The notes under the pieces: generated by a model
What the model saw: only the letters and a program-made list of their open reading frames with translations
Told to the model about the DNA's origin: nothing
The model's database searches: none
Program-made: the position numbers and the translations under genes
Assembly (NCBI GenBank): GCA_944332375.1
Contig: CALVJU010000097.1
Location: forward strand, 1-29,997
Origin: an uncultured Bacilli bacterium
GTDB taxonomy: Bacteria > Bacillota_I > Bacilli_A > RF39 > UBA660
Reading direction: 5' to 3'
Length of the DNA: 29,997 nucleotides
Shown: positions 1 to 9,300 of the stretch, piece by piece
How the letters are laid out: each line of letters opens with the position of its first letter
Position numbering within the stretch: the first letter of the stretch is position 1

Positions 1-35
1 AAAAAATAGTACAAACTATTTTCAGATTGTACTAT
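1..35 (-). terminator. Rho-independent terminator of the TelA-led operon
   Basis: On the minus strand a 9-bp perfect stem (ATAGTACAA with TTGTACTAT; plus positions 27-35 and 6-14) encloses a 12-nt loop and is followed by a T run at the window edge. It begins directly after the stop codon of the 274-aa gene, so it closes the five-gene operon. Confidence 0.85.
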
Positions 36-860
36 CTAATTTTTCATACTATCATTTATTTTCTTAAAAAATGGTCTAAAGAGTGCTTTTCCTTTCGCAA
101 GTACTTGATCCAAAGCTGGAGAAATAGATGGTTCTTGCAGTCTTAAAGCAATGCTCTCTTGTAATTCTGGAGAGAGAAATGGATAACAAGATGCTTCTTC
201 TCTTCCAAACAATACTGTATAATAATTTGTTTCTACTTCTAACTTGTCAGACTCGTTTGGTTTTTCATACATTTGTTCCAAGAATTGATTATAGTATGGT
301 AAAAGTTTTGTAGCCCACAATACTTTATTCATAGAAGCTTGTTTTTGAACATAATCTTGTGTCATAATACGAACATTTTCCGTTGGAGCATATAATTGTA
401 AATTATAATATCCTTGGAATTGATCGCTTGGCATAGTCATTAAAAAATAATCTTGGAAGTAACTTTCAATGGCTTCTTTTTCTTCATCTTGACATTCTAA
501 TAAGAGTTTAAAGTTTTCTAATCCCCAAGTGTTTTTATCATCATTTAAATGGAAATGATTTGCTAGTAAATATAGAATCTGATATTCTGTTTGATTTTGA
601 CAACGATTGATATTTTCTAAAAAACAAATCTTTTCACTCTCATTCATAATTTCTTCACTCTGTTTCTTTTTGAAAAAGTCTGTTTCTGCTAAAAACTGAT
701 AATATCTGTTTGCTTCTTCTATTGTACTACTCTTTTGAAATAAGGCTTTGATTCTATCAGAAATCACATCTGATGTGTCGCCAGGTTCTACATAAGATTG
801 ATAATTGCGATATAATTTATCGATTTCTTTATTTTCATTTACTTTTTTTCTTAAAAACAT
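36..860 (-). CDS. Hypothetical protein, last gene of the TelA operon (274 aa)
   Basis: I do not recognise this protein. It is soluble, with no signal peptide or membrane segment, and mostly helical and acidic with many Glu, Gln and Tyr residues. I chose the internal ATG at 860 because a ribosome site of the form AAGAAGTGAT lies just ahead of it; the in-frame ATG at 881 has none. From 860 the gene overlaps the end of the 503-aa gene by 26 bp, which suggests translational coupling. Its N-terminus (MFLRKK) resembles that of the upstream 503-aa protein (MFDRRKK), a basic start both share. It is the last gene before a strong terminator. Function unknown; the context suggests it works with the TelA-like protein. 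Confidence 0.8.
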   Translation of the reverse strand: MFLRKKVNENKEIDKLYRNYQSYVEPGDTSDVISDRIKALFQKSSTIEEANRYYQFLAETDFFKKKQSEEIMNESEKICFLENINRCQNQTEYQILYLLANHFHLNDDKNTWGLENFKLLLECQDEEKEAIESYFQDYFLMTMPSDQFQGYYNLQLYAPTENVRIMTQDYVQKQASMNKVLWATKLLPYYNQFLEQMYEKPNESDKLEVETNYYTVLFGREEASCYPFLSPELQESIALRLQEPSISPALDQVLAKGKALFRPFFKKINDSMKN

Positions 861-2346
861 ATTGATCACTTCTTTCTTCATATTTGTTTTGTCTTGCTTC
901 TTCTAAAAAGGAAGCAATGTTTTCATAGTAATAATACTGTATATAGTTGCACATCTTAAATATTCTATCACTTTTATATCCTATTTTATCTTTAGAAAGT
1001 AAAAAAATAGAATGGTAATCAGGGCTCATTTTTCTTAATATTTCTAGTTGCCAATACTTGAGCTCGGATTCTAATTTTTCCAGAGGATGATTGACGATAA
1101 AAAGCATCATTCCTCCATAATAATAAAACTCTTTCATGACATCATCATTTTTAGGAAACCACAATCGCCCCTGTATTTCAGCTTCTCTTATACCAAATGG
1201 TAACTCTAGTTCTTTAGCACATCTACTTAGTAATTGGTTAAAACAATAAACTTCTGAAGATTCCTCTTGATCTATCATGATATAAACAGGAATATTCTTG
1301 TTTTCCCATAGATATTTTAAATAGTTTGTTACGTTGTTACTATCTAATAAAGATGGATCGCTTTGAATTTTTGTTCTTTCTAAATAAGGAATAAAGGAAG
1401 CAATTTTTTCTACAGCGGGCCATTTTGATTGAATTAATTGTTCTATTTCAGAAAGAGTATCTCTTCCCTCCATACAAATTGATTGAACTTGTTGTCGAAA
1501 TTCTTTCATCATTTCTGCAGATACTTGCTCAAAATCTCCCGGATATTCTTGGTTAGAGATCAGAAGTTGAATCAATTGTTCTAACATCTTTTCATCAAAG
1601 AGAAATTGACCATTTTGGTTTCGCGCACGCTTGAAAAGTTCTTCCTGAAAGATGAAATTCACTTTTCCATTCCATCTCACCTCTTCCAAATATTCTGTTA
1701 ATAATAAGAAAAATTGATGTTCTTGGTAACAGACCTCTCTTAATTCTCTGGCAAAGGAAAGAAAATTTGGATGATGAATGATTTCTGATAATTTTTCTTC
1801 TCTTTTTACCATTTCCTTAATTCGGTCAACATATTTTTGATCTTGAAATAAATCAGATAAGGAAATAAATGGTAAATCATTTTTAAAAATTTTATGAGCA
1901 ATCTTTTGCTGTTTATAATATGTTGTTAAATAAGTAAGACAGAGATTGTACATTTTAGGATCGTGAATTTCTCTTCCGTGATTCGTCATAAATGTTTTGT
2001 AGCTAGATAAGAAATGAAAGGGTTCAAATGATAAACTTATAGATGATAGGATTTGTTCTAACACTCCTTCCGTTACCATCAATTCATAAAATAGATTTTC
2101 CATTTGACTACTTGGTGAATTTTTTTCTATTATTTCTACCTCTCTTAAGAATTCTTCAAGACATCGTTCTATAAGTGATGCGAGTGCTAATTGACTTTCC
2201 CTTCCCGCATCTTCAGATTTTAACTGTCGATATTTTTCTTTTTCAGAGTCCAAAATATGATTTCCTATTTTTTTTACTTCTTGTATCGTATGTTCTGATT
2301 TTGGTGTCAAATGATTCTTTTTTTCTTTCTTGCGTCTATCAAACAT
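835..2346 (-). CDS. Hypothetical protein, paralog of its upstream neighbour (503 aa)
   Basis: No family recognised. The protein is soluble and mostly helical, with a very basic N-terminus (MFDRRKKEKK) and a basic C-terminal tail. Several blocks align by eye with the 471-aa product of the gene at 2364-3779: an N-terminal block ending GREIHDP (GKEIDDP in the neighbour); a central F-Q-E-E-L-x-x-R-A-R-x-x-N-G block; a K-Y-L-W motif; and a C-terminal alpha/beta-looking block with YYYGGMMLFIV (YYRHGGIVVLI in the neighbour). The two are probably an old tandem duplication. It starts 17 bp after the preceding gene, with a GAAGTGAAGAGAG ribosome site. Function unknown. Confidence 0.85.
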   Translation of the reverse strand: MFDRRKKEKKNHLTPKSEHTIQEVKKIGNHILDSEKEKYRQLKSEDAGRESQLALASLIERCLEEFLREVEIIEKNSPSSQMENLFYELMVTEGVLEQILSSISLSFEPFHFLSSYKTFMTNHGREIHDPKMYNLCLTYLTTYYKQQKIAHKIFKNDLPFISLSDLFQDQKYVDRIKEMVKREEKLSEIIHHPNFLSFARELREVCYQEHQFFLLLTEYLEEVRWNGKVNFIFQEELFKRARNQNGQFLFDEKMLEQLIQLLISNQEYPGDFEQVSAEMMKEFRQQVQSICMEGRDTLSEIEQLIQSKWPAVEKIASFIPYLERTKIQSDPSLLDSNNVTNYLKYLWENKNIPVYIMIDQEESSEVYCFNQLLSRCAKELELPFGIREAEIQGRLWFPKNDDVMKEFYYYGGMMLFIVNHPLEKLESELKYWQLEILRKMSPDYHSIFLLSKDKIGYKSDRIFKMCNYIQYYYYENIASFLEEARQNKYEERSDQYVFKKKSK

Positions 2347-2363
2347 ACTCTCTTCACTTCCTA

Positions 2364-3779
2364 CTATCTGATTCTTTGTTTTTGTGGTTTAAAATAATTC
2401 ATACTTTTTACCCATACAATAGAATCATCTTGCTCTAATTTCAGATAAAATTGATTCCAATTCGTCTTATCCATGGTATTCATTTTCTGGATAACAAAAT
2501 AATGGAAGTCTAAACTTCTCTGTACCGAAATAGATTCTATGTCTCTTGGCATAGTAACTAATAACTCTAGTTCAGTGATTACTCTAGAAGAAGGCCAATC
2601 TTCATCGTTTATCAATACAACGATTCCACCATGTCGGTAATAATGATAAAGACGCTTTTTTTCTTCTTTCTGAAAAGAGAAACTATATTCCTGTGGTCTT
2701 GTCAAAAAGTAAAGTGGAAGCATAGTATCTTGTGCGATTTGGGTAAGACCTGTCTGAATCATTTCAAGTTCTTCTTCTGTTTGAACAGAAAAGCATATGG
2801 ATTTCCAGAGATATTTCCAATGTTCATCAAAGTATGTAGCAAAGCGAAGACCAACTTCTCGCATTGGATCCATTCCTATAGAAAGAATTCTATTTACTTG
2901 CATACTTCGTTCATTTGCTTTTTTCAAATACTTTTTTTCCATTTGCTTTAGAACTTCACTTAGGGTTTCTTCGGCATCCTTTTTTATTTCCTTTAAAAGT
3001 TGTAAAAATCTTTTTTTCGATTCTAACTTGTGCACCATAACAGGAGTAAGTTTTGTCTGCGTAAAATACTGATACATTCTTTTCTGACTAGGTAGGATTT
3101 TATCTTCTTCTAATCCATTATAAGACCGTGCTCGATTTAAAACTTCCTCTTGTAGTTGAGATTGTTCTATTGGACTTGTGCGAAACAAATTTTCTTCTGC
3201 TTTGTCGATATAATCATTGAAGAAAAGAGAAAATTGAAATTCATCTCTGCAAGATCTATATAATTGATTAATAAAACGAGAAAGAGACTCATGATCAGAT
3301 TCTATGCTGGAATGAGCAAATACTAAAAAATAAACCTTGCAAATATATTCTACCTCAAACAATTTCAGACAAGAATTGAAAAATAATTCTTTATCTTGAA
3401 ACTGATTCCATAACTGGATACAACTATTTAAGTTTTCTTCCTCTAGTTCTACCATAATCATGAGAAATAGTTCACTGAGATATGGATCATCAATTTCTTT
3501 TCCCTGTACTACTAAAATTGTTTGATACAATTTCATAAAGTTTTCTGTCCGAAATTCAAACACAGGATGGAAATCATATTTAAATGCTGACGAAAAGATA
3601 GAAATGAGATCACAAAACAAAAATTTCATCTGTGGTGTTGTTGTTTGTTTTTGAAACAAATCAATTTCTTCTAAGAGATGAAGATATGCCTTCTTTTCAT
3701 TTTCTTGATATTTTGGAAGATTTGCTAATCTCTTTTTGATTGTTCGTTCGATTTTTTTTACGTTTTTTGTTTCATACAT
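2364..3779 (-). CDS. Hypothetical protein, paralog of its downstream neighbour (471 aa)
   Basis: No family recognised. It is soluble and mostly helical, with a Lys-rich stretch in the middle. It shares scattered motif blocks with the 503-aa protein encoded next (GKEIDDP near the N-terminus, L-N-R-A-R-x-Y-N-G in the middle, K-Y-L-W, then Y-Y-R-H-G-G-I-V-V-L-I near the C-terminus). The C-terminal block has the strand-helix pattern of a small alpha/beta domain. The start at 3779 has a strong GGAGG site 7 nt upstream and overlaps the preceding gene by 22 bp, so the two are probably translated together. No catalytic motif is evident. Confidence 0.85.
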   Translation of the reverse strand: MYETKNVKKIERTIKKRLANLPKYQENEKKAYLHLLEEIDLFQKQTTTPQMKFLFCDLISIFSSAFKYDFHPVFEFRTENFMKLYQTILVVQGKEIDDPYLSELFLMIMVELEEENLNSCIQLWNQFQDKELFFNSCLKLFEVEYICKVYFLVFAHSSIESDHESLSRFINQLYRSCRDEFQFSLFFNDYIDKAEENLFRTSPIEQSQLQEEVLNRARSYNGLEEDKILPSQKRMYQYFTQTKLTPVMVHKLESKKRFLQLLKEIKKDAEETLSEVLKQMEKKYLKKANERSMQVNRILSIGMDPMREVGLRFATYFDEHWKYLWKSICFSVQTEEELEMIQTGLTQIAQDTMLPLYFLTRPQEYSFSFQKEEKKRLYHYYRHGGIVVLINDEDWPSSRVITELELLVTMPRDIESISVQRSLDFHYFVIQKMNTMDKTNWNQFYLKLEQDDSIVWVKSMNYFKPQKQRIR

Positions 3780-4951
3780 GGTGATGCCTCCGGTTGAAAT
3801 TCACGATATAAATCTTCTCTTGAATAAGAACCATCATTTACCGTTACCACCTCGTAACTATAATTCGATGGAACTGGGTCTTTGTGTAAAGCAATTAAGC
3901 TTTTCTCAAGTAAATAGACTTGATCACACCCTTTTGTTTGAAAGTAAGGATCTCGACTTACATCGTAATATCGTTGACGTGTCATCATAGAAACGATATT
4001 ACCGTGTTCTAATATACTTTCTTTCGTACTTGTCTCTTGATGAAATAAAAGTTCTTCTTCACGATCTACTTCTACAAATAATCCTTCTATCACTTGTTCT
4101 TCTTGATACAACAAATAACAGTTTGGAGTCAAAGGAAATACTTTCGTCTGACTTTTTTGAAATGGAAACTTTGGATCTATCCAATATCCTGAGTTTTTTT
4201 GTGTTATATCCATTTCAGATAATTTGACATCTTTACGAACATGTCTCGTACGAATATGTTCAATAGCGTGCTGATCTTTGTACTCGATATGATCATATCC
4301 GACCTCTATTTTATCGTTTTTCTTGATTTCCCACAATAGCAAGATGTCGTGAAATGAATTTATTTGAATGTTCAATTTTACATGACAATCATTAGAAAGT
4401 AGGAAAGAGAAAGAGTTCATATTTCTCTTAATCTCACTTGTTTGAAATGATAAAACATTTTCTTGTTGTTTTAAGAAATAACTCATTCCACTATGTACAA
4501 ATTCAGTTCTTTTTGTCCAATCAAAACCTAATTGATTTCTTTCTTGTGGGAGAACCTCAGTAATTCTTTCTAATCCTTTTAAGAGAAAGGGATAAAGAAA
4601 CTCTATTTTCTGTACTCTTTCTGATTGAGGAAGAGAATAGATGGAATCCTCTAACACGTCACCATGAAGTGGTACATAAATCTTTTTTTTACCTTCTAAT
4701 ACTTCTTTTGTAAAATTGCCAAGAAGAACTGTATGGTGAGGATATTCATTATACCATAGATCTTTTACTTTATCATAAAGATAGAAAAAATAATAATCGG
4801 TATAACTGAGCTCGATCGATAATCTCTTCCCATCAGTGACATATATCCCACAATAAAGTAGATTATTTTGTGTTACACTTTGATATGGAAGTGGATAAAT
4901 ATAAAGAGCTTCCATATGTTCCAATTGATCTATTTGCTGTTTGATATTCAT
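3758..4951 (-). CDS. Hypothetical protein, second gene of the TelA operon (397 aa)
   Basis: No family recognised. It is soluble, rich in aromatic residues and in beta-strand patterns through residues 1-250, unlike the helical products around it. No signal peptide, membrane helix or obvious active site. The start is uncertain: a TTG at 4960 would overlap the TelA stop as TTGA, which suits translational coupling, while the ATG at 4951 lies 5 nt after that stop. Neither has a strong ribosome site; I prefer the ATG. The gene sits between the TelA-like gene and the paralog pair in a tightly packed operon, so a shared role is likely but not shown. Confidence 0.8.
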   Translation of the reverse strand: MNIKQQIDQLEHMEALYIYPLPYQSVTQNNLLYCGIYVTDGKRLSIELSYTDYYFFYLYDKVKDLWYNEYPHHTVLLGNFTKEVLEGKKKIYVPLHGDVLEDSIYSLPQSERVQKIEFLYPFLLKGLERITEVLPQERNQLGFDWTKRTEFVHSGMSYFLKQQENVLSFQTSEIKRNMNSFSFLLSNDCHVKLNIQINSFHDILLLWEIKKNDKIEVGYDHIEYKDQHAIEHIRTRHVRKDVKLSEMDITQKNSGYWIDPKFPFQKSQTKVFPLTPNCYLLYQEEQVIEGLFVEVDREEELLFHQETSTKESILEHGNIVSMMTRQRYYDVSRDPYFQTKGCDQVYLLEKSLIALHKDPVPSNYSYEVVTVNDGSYSREDLYREFQPEASPCMKQKT

Positions 4952-4956
4952 ATAAA

Positions 4957-6186
4957 TCAATTCTTATTGTTACGGCGAAAACGATTAAAGAAGCTTATTC
5001 TTTTTCCACCCTGTTCTTGGCTCTGAAGTGCTTGTTCTAACTCTTTACGCATTTGTCTTGTTCCTTCGGTTAAATCTGTATACGAAGAATTCATAGAAGC
5101 AGATTGAACGAGCATTTCTAAAGTCTCATCTAGAGCACGATTGATTTCAGCACTATCCTGATAAAACTGTTCTACTTTTTCATTATATGCTTCAGCCATT
5201 TCTCTGCTCTGATCTATTTTTTTAGCAATCATTTCTGTTTCATTTAATACTTCTTTTACTGTCTCAACATCAATCATTGTCTGATTGGTTAAATTTTGAA
5301 GACGATCCACATTATTACTTAATACTTGTGAATGGCTAATCATTGTTTGATTCAAAGCAGTACGATCACTTTCAAGTTCTGTAATTTTCACAGATTGTAT
5401 TTTCGTTTCCAATATATTGACAGACATAACACGTAGTGTAGAAAGTCCAATGGAATCCATCTCCTGATACTGCGCTAGTAAATCCATATTGCCAATCATA
5501 ATAACACTAGTCTGAGAAACCGAATTTTGTAATGTACGAAGTGCAGTTTCTAGGCTTGCTAAACGACGACGAAATGCATTCGTAGATGCTTGTAATACTT
5601 GCATCTGAATAGGAGTTAATTGATCCCCTAATGCTTCTGTTTTCTTTATCTCTTGGTTTAAAGCTTCATGTCCAGCCTCAATATAATACTCTAATTTCTT
5701 TAATAAAGGTTTAATGGTTTCAACGTAACTATTTAGTAATTTCGTTTCCTCAATTGTTCCTTTCGCACGATTATCATATTTTTTCGCAATTTCATCTAAT
5801 ATTCCTTGATAAGCTTCGTAACACTCAAGAAAAGTACCACTTTGCTTGTTATTACTTTGTTTGTTATTACTTTGTGAAAGTGACTTTAAGAAACGCATAC
5901 CCAATTTCTTTAGCATTCCCTGTGATGATTGATCATCTTTTTTTAACCCATGTTCTTGAACTTCTGTCAGGTATTTTTGAAAATTTTTAATCTGCCCCGC
6001 TTCATTTTGCATAGGGCCCAGATCAACATGAATCCTTTGCCCACGAAATCTAGCAACAGCATTCGCCACAGTTCTCATCTCATCTAGTAATGATTTTCCG
6101 TAATTTGCTATCGTTTCAGGTTTAGAAAACTGAACACGTTCGCTTTCTGGAATTATGATATCTTGTTCTTTTTCTGTTTCGTTCAT
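4957..6186 (-). CDS. TelA-like protein, toxic anion resistance family (409 aa)
   Basis: TelA-family proteins (Pfam PF05816) are helical cytoplasmic proteins linked to tellurite and other stress resistance; their biochemical role is unclear. Here the whole chain is helical and coiled-coil-like. The centre (residues about 185-270) carries the family-like run of an IQMQVLQASTNAF helix, R-R-L-A-S-L-E and a Q-x-S-V-I-M-I-G-N-x-D-L-L segment, and the C-terminus is basic (FFNRFRRNNKN). The length fits the family. I set the start at 6186 from AAAGGAGG nine bases upstream and a sigma-A promoter at 6215-6243, which excludes the longer reading to 6258. It is the first gene of a five-gene operon. Odd: no XpaC partner is next to it, and there is a short SNNKQ duplication near residue 115. 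The family call is by eye. Confidence 0.6.
   Translation of the reverse strand: MNETEKEQDIIIPESERVQFSKPETIANYGKSLLDEMRTVANAVARFRGQRIHVDLGPMQNEAGQIKNFQKYLTEVQEHGLKKDDQSSQGMLKKLGMRFLKSLSQSNNKQSNNKQSGTFLECYEAYQGILDEIAKKYDNRAKGTIEETKLLNSYVETIKPLLKKLEYYIEAGHEALNQEIKKTEALGDQLTPIQMQVLQASTNAFRRRLASLETALRTLQNSVSQTSVIMIGNMDLLAQYQEMDSIGLSTLRVMSVNILETKIQSVKITELESDRTALNQTMISHSQVLSNNVDRLQNLTNQTMIDVETVKEVLNETEMIAKKIDQSREMAEAYNEKVEQFYQDSAEINRALDETLEMLVQSASMNSSYTDLTEGTRQMRKELEQALQSQEQGGKRISFFNRFRRNNKN
5842..5871 (-). repeat. Two tandem 15-bp units inside the TelA-like gene
   Basis: On the plus strand TTGCTTGTTATTACT is followed directly by TTGTTTGTTATTACT, differing at one base. On the coding strand this gives a repeated SNNKQ peptide in a polar linker between helical parts. 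It is in frame, so the repeat number could vary without breaking the gene. Confidence 0.8.
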
Positions 6187-6214
6187 GACGTATATCCTCC
6201 TTTTACAATTTTTT

Positions 6215-6243
6215 ATCCTATCAAAACTAAATATAAATGTCAA
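6215..6243 (-). promoter_or_regulatory. Sigma-A promoter of the TelA-led operon
   Basis: On the minus strand a perfect -35 TTGACA (plus 6238-6243) is followed by a 17-bp spacer and the -10 hexamer TAGGAT (plus 6215-6220), with TG one base before it (extended -10). Transcription would start near 6208, leaving a leader of about 20 nt before the ATG at 6186. Confidence 0.85.
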
Positions 6244-6318
6244 CATAAATTTTGCCAAGTAATTTCTTGTAACTAGTTATTTCTTGCTAATCATAACTAA
6301 AAGTTGTACATGAAAATG

Positions 6319-6343
6319 AAAAAAGATATCAAAGTTGATATCT
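6319..6343 (-). terminator. Terminator downstream of the STAND ATPase gene
   Basis: On the minus strand AGATATCAA pairs with TTGATATCT around a very short loop and is followed by six T residues. It lies about 50 bp past the stop of the 1188-aa gene and ahead of the TelA promoter, separating the two transcription units. Confidence 0.7.
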
Positions 6344-6389
6344 AATCGTGAATATCAATGATATTACCATCAATATTACTACCTATTTC

Positions 6390-9300
6390 TTAGTAAGGTA
6401 AATTGGCTCCCCGCTTTGCTTTTTGATATACGTCAGATAATGAAACATCTAATAAATCTAAGTTTTTAAATTCATACTTTTTATATATTTTTAAAACTCT
6501 TTCTTCTATCTCTTTTATCTTATTTAGTTTTTCAATTAAAGATATATCATTTGAATCTGCACTACTGAAAGCTTCGTCTATAATTTTTGGCCCTTCTTTT
6601 ATATATAATAAAGTTTCTAATAGACCAAGACATGCTGTTAGTAAAACAGTGTTACTATTATTTTTTCCAAATTCATCTTTGTACATATTTCTTAAATATT
6701 TTACTTGATCAACTGCTACTGTATAGTAATTTAAGCTTATCCAATCCCATTTCTTTTCCATTTTTTCTTTTCCAGTCAAATCATTATATAGATTTTTAAA
6801 ATCATTTGTTGGACTAAATAGAAAGTCAATATCCTTAAGAGCTTTTTTCACATCTTCACATTTAGAAATTAGCTTTTCATTATTTAATTGTTCTTTCATA
6901 AATTCAATTAAACAATATACTTTTAATATAATATAATTAAATATTACACCTGGCAATAAATTGCTTGAATATTTATTAGCAATTATATTTTCTACCATAC
7001 TAATTGCATCTTCAGTCTGTTTTTTATCTCTCTTTTCTTCATCATGTTTAATTTTTAGTATATCTTCAGCATCTTTAAATATTAAAGGTGCTATATCTAC
7101 ATAAGCATTTTCATCATAAGAATTTAGAAGCAAATTGTCAAGTTCTATAATTGAATTATAATACTTTTCTTTTGATAAATATAATAAACATTTTTTTACT
7201 AAAGATATAAATTCTTCCATTTTAAATGTATTAATTTCTTTTTTATTAGAAGCTAAAATAAAATCTTTAGCAAACTTATATATGTATATAAAATACTCTT
7301 CATCCTTCTGTTTTTTATTTAGAATTTCATTCACATACACAGTAAAAGTTCTTATTGTTTTCTCATCTTTAATCCCATGTTTATCTATTTTGGCTTGAAT
7401 TCGCTCATTAAATATCTTAGGAGTTAAATCGCCAAACTTTTCTAAATAGTTCTCAATTTCATTTACATAGTAATGGTCTTTTCCATATAGTTCAATACAA
7501 CGTTCCCTTAACTCTTGTAAAAAGACAGTTATTTTATTTATTATATGTCTATTATGAATAATTTCAGATTCTATGTTTTGTTCTCCACCCAAGAAACCTT
7601 TCAATATTTGTATAAAAATATCAATAATATCTTGATTACTTGTACTAAGTGCAATATATCTAATAGAATATATATATTCAAACAATATATTATTTAGTGG
7701 ATTCGGAGAAAAAAATCTATTATAACTTTTATATACACCATTTATCTGCTTTAAAACAGTCTCATCTAATAAATTAGGATTTTCTCTTAAAGTTTTTATG
7801 GCTAAATTAAAATTAAAAACTCCTTCTTTTACTGCTTCTTTCGCATATTTTTCATCATAAAATTCATAATAGTCCTTAACCCAAACATTGTATTTTTCTC
7901 TTAAACTATTATCAACAGTTTCAAGATTTGCTGCTCGTAATATTAATTTTATATAGAATTTATCAGGCTTATGATTATATAAATATATTCGTATTCTTTC
8001 TATAAATTCAAGTTGTCTACCTGTTTCTCCTTGCACATATATGCTACAAAAAGCTATATAATATAGATCATCTTTATTTATTTTAGAAGAAACGAAATCA
8101 AAAAGGTCTTTAATTTCCGCTCTTTGATCTGTTATATAAGTATTCCATCTAATATTATGTTTTAGTTCGAACAATGAATATTTGTCATTTTCTCCATACT
8201 GTTTAATCCAATTATTATAATTTGCGATATATTTGTCTGCATGAAAGCCTATTAGATTATCTATCTCTTTATATACCTGGAGTAGCTTAAAATACTTATT
8301 ATCTTTGAATTTTACAAGATAAATTTGTTCTAAATCGATTGTTTCATTGAATTTTTCCTCGTATTCATTTAATTTCTCTAACAAATATTTTGCTGTTTCA
8401 TTAAATTGTGCCTCATTTTTTTCATCTTTAACTTTGATTCTTAATTTTTCAATCAAATGCCTGTATGCTTTTTTAGATTCGTATCTGTCTAAATTAGCAA
8501 TTTTTTCTTTTCCTTCTAGTTCTTCTAATTTTATTTTACTTCCTGTTTTTAGTAGTTCTTCTGCTTTTTTGTTTTCATTTTCAACTATTTTCTCAAGTTT
8601 ACTATTTTCAGTTTCTTGTAATATCCTCTGGTACTTACTTCTTAGCACTTCTGGAGTATTTGCAATTATAATATCCTTAATTGATTCATGCATTTTGTAT
8701 TTTCCATTCTCATTCACAATAAATGAAAAATTCTTCACTTTTTCATAAAGTGAATATGAGAATGTTCCATTCATTTTCATTGCAATTTCTTCTATGCTAT
8801 CATCTGTCCACTCTGGGACATATGCAAGCATTGTTGAAAAATCTCTTTCTGCATCTTTCATATACATTAAAAATCTATTTACTAAGCTAGTTGTATCTCC
8901 TTTAAATTCCTCAATTGTGGGCTCTTTTCCTTGGTCTATTAACTTCACATAGGCATCTACACACATATCCAAATACATTGGTGTTCCATGTGTTAAACTA
9001 TATATTTGTTTTATTAATTCTTCATCATTTATACCTGCTGTTTTTAAAAAGCTTGATGTATCTTGAAAAGAAAGTGTCCCTAGTAAATGTTGTTCTAATG
9101 TGCCTTCCCAGCCTTCATCTAAATCTTGCCATTTTAATTTTTCTCTTCCTGCCATTACCCAAATTACATTTGGAACTCTACAAATTAACCCTTCGTCAGA
9201 TCTAAGCCATAAATCATTTTTTAAAGGATCTCCTATTTGTGTTAATTCATTTACTAGCTTTTCATATGTATCTATGAAGAATACAAAAGGTGCTTTTTCA

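Noticed and set aside
6187..6258. Longer TelA-like protein starting at 6258
   Set aside because: The extra 24 codons cover the -10 box and most of the -35 box; AAAGGAGG fits only the start at 6186.
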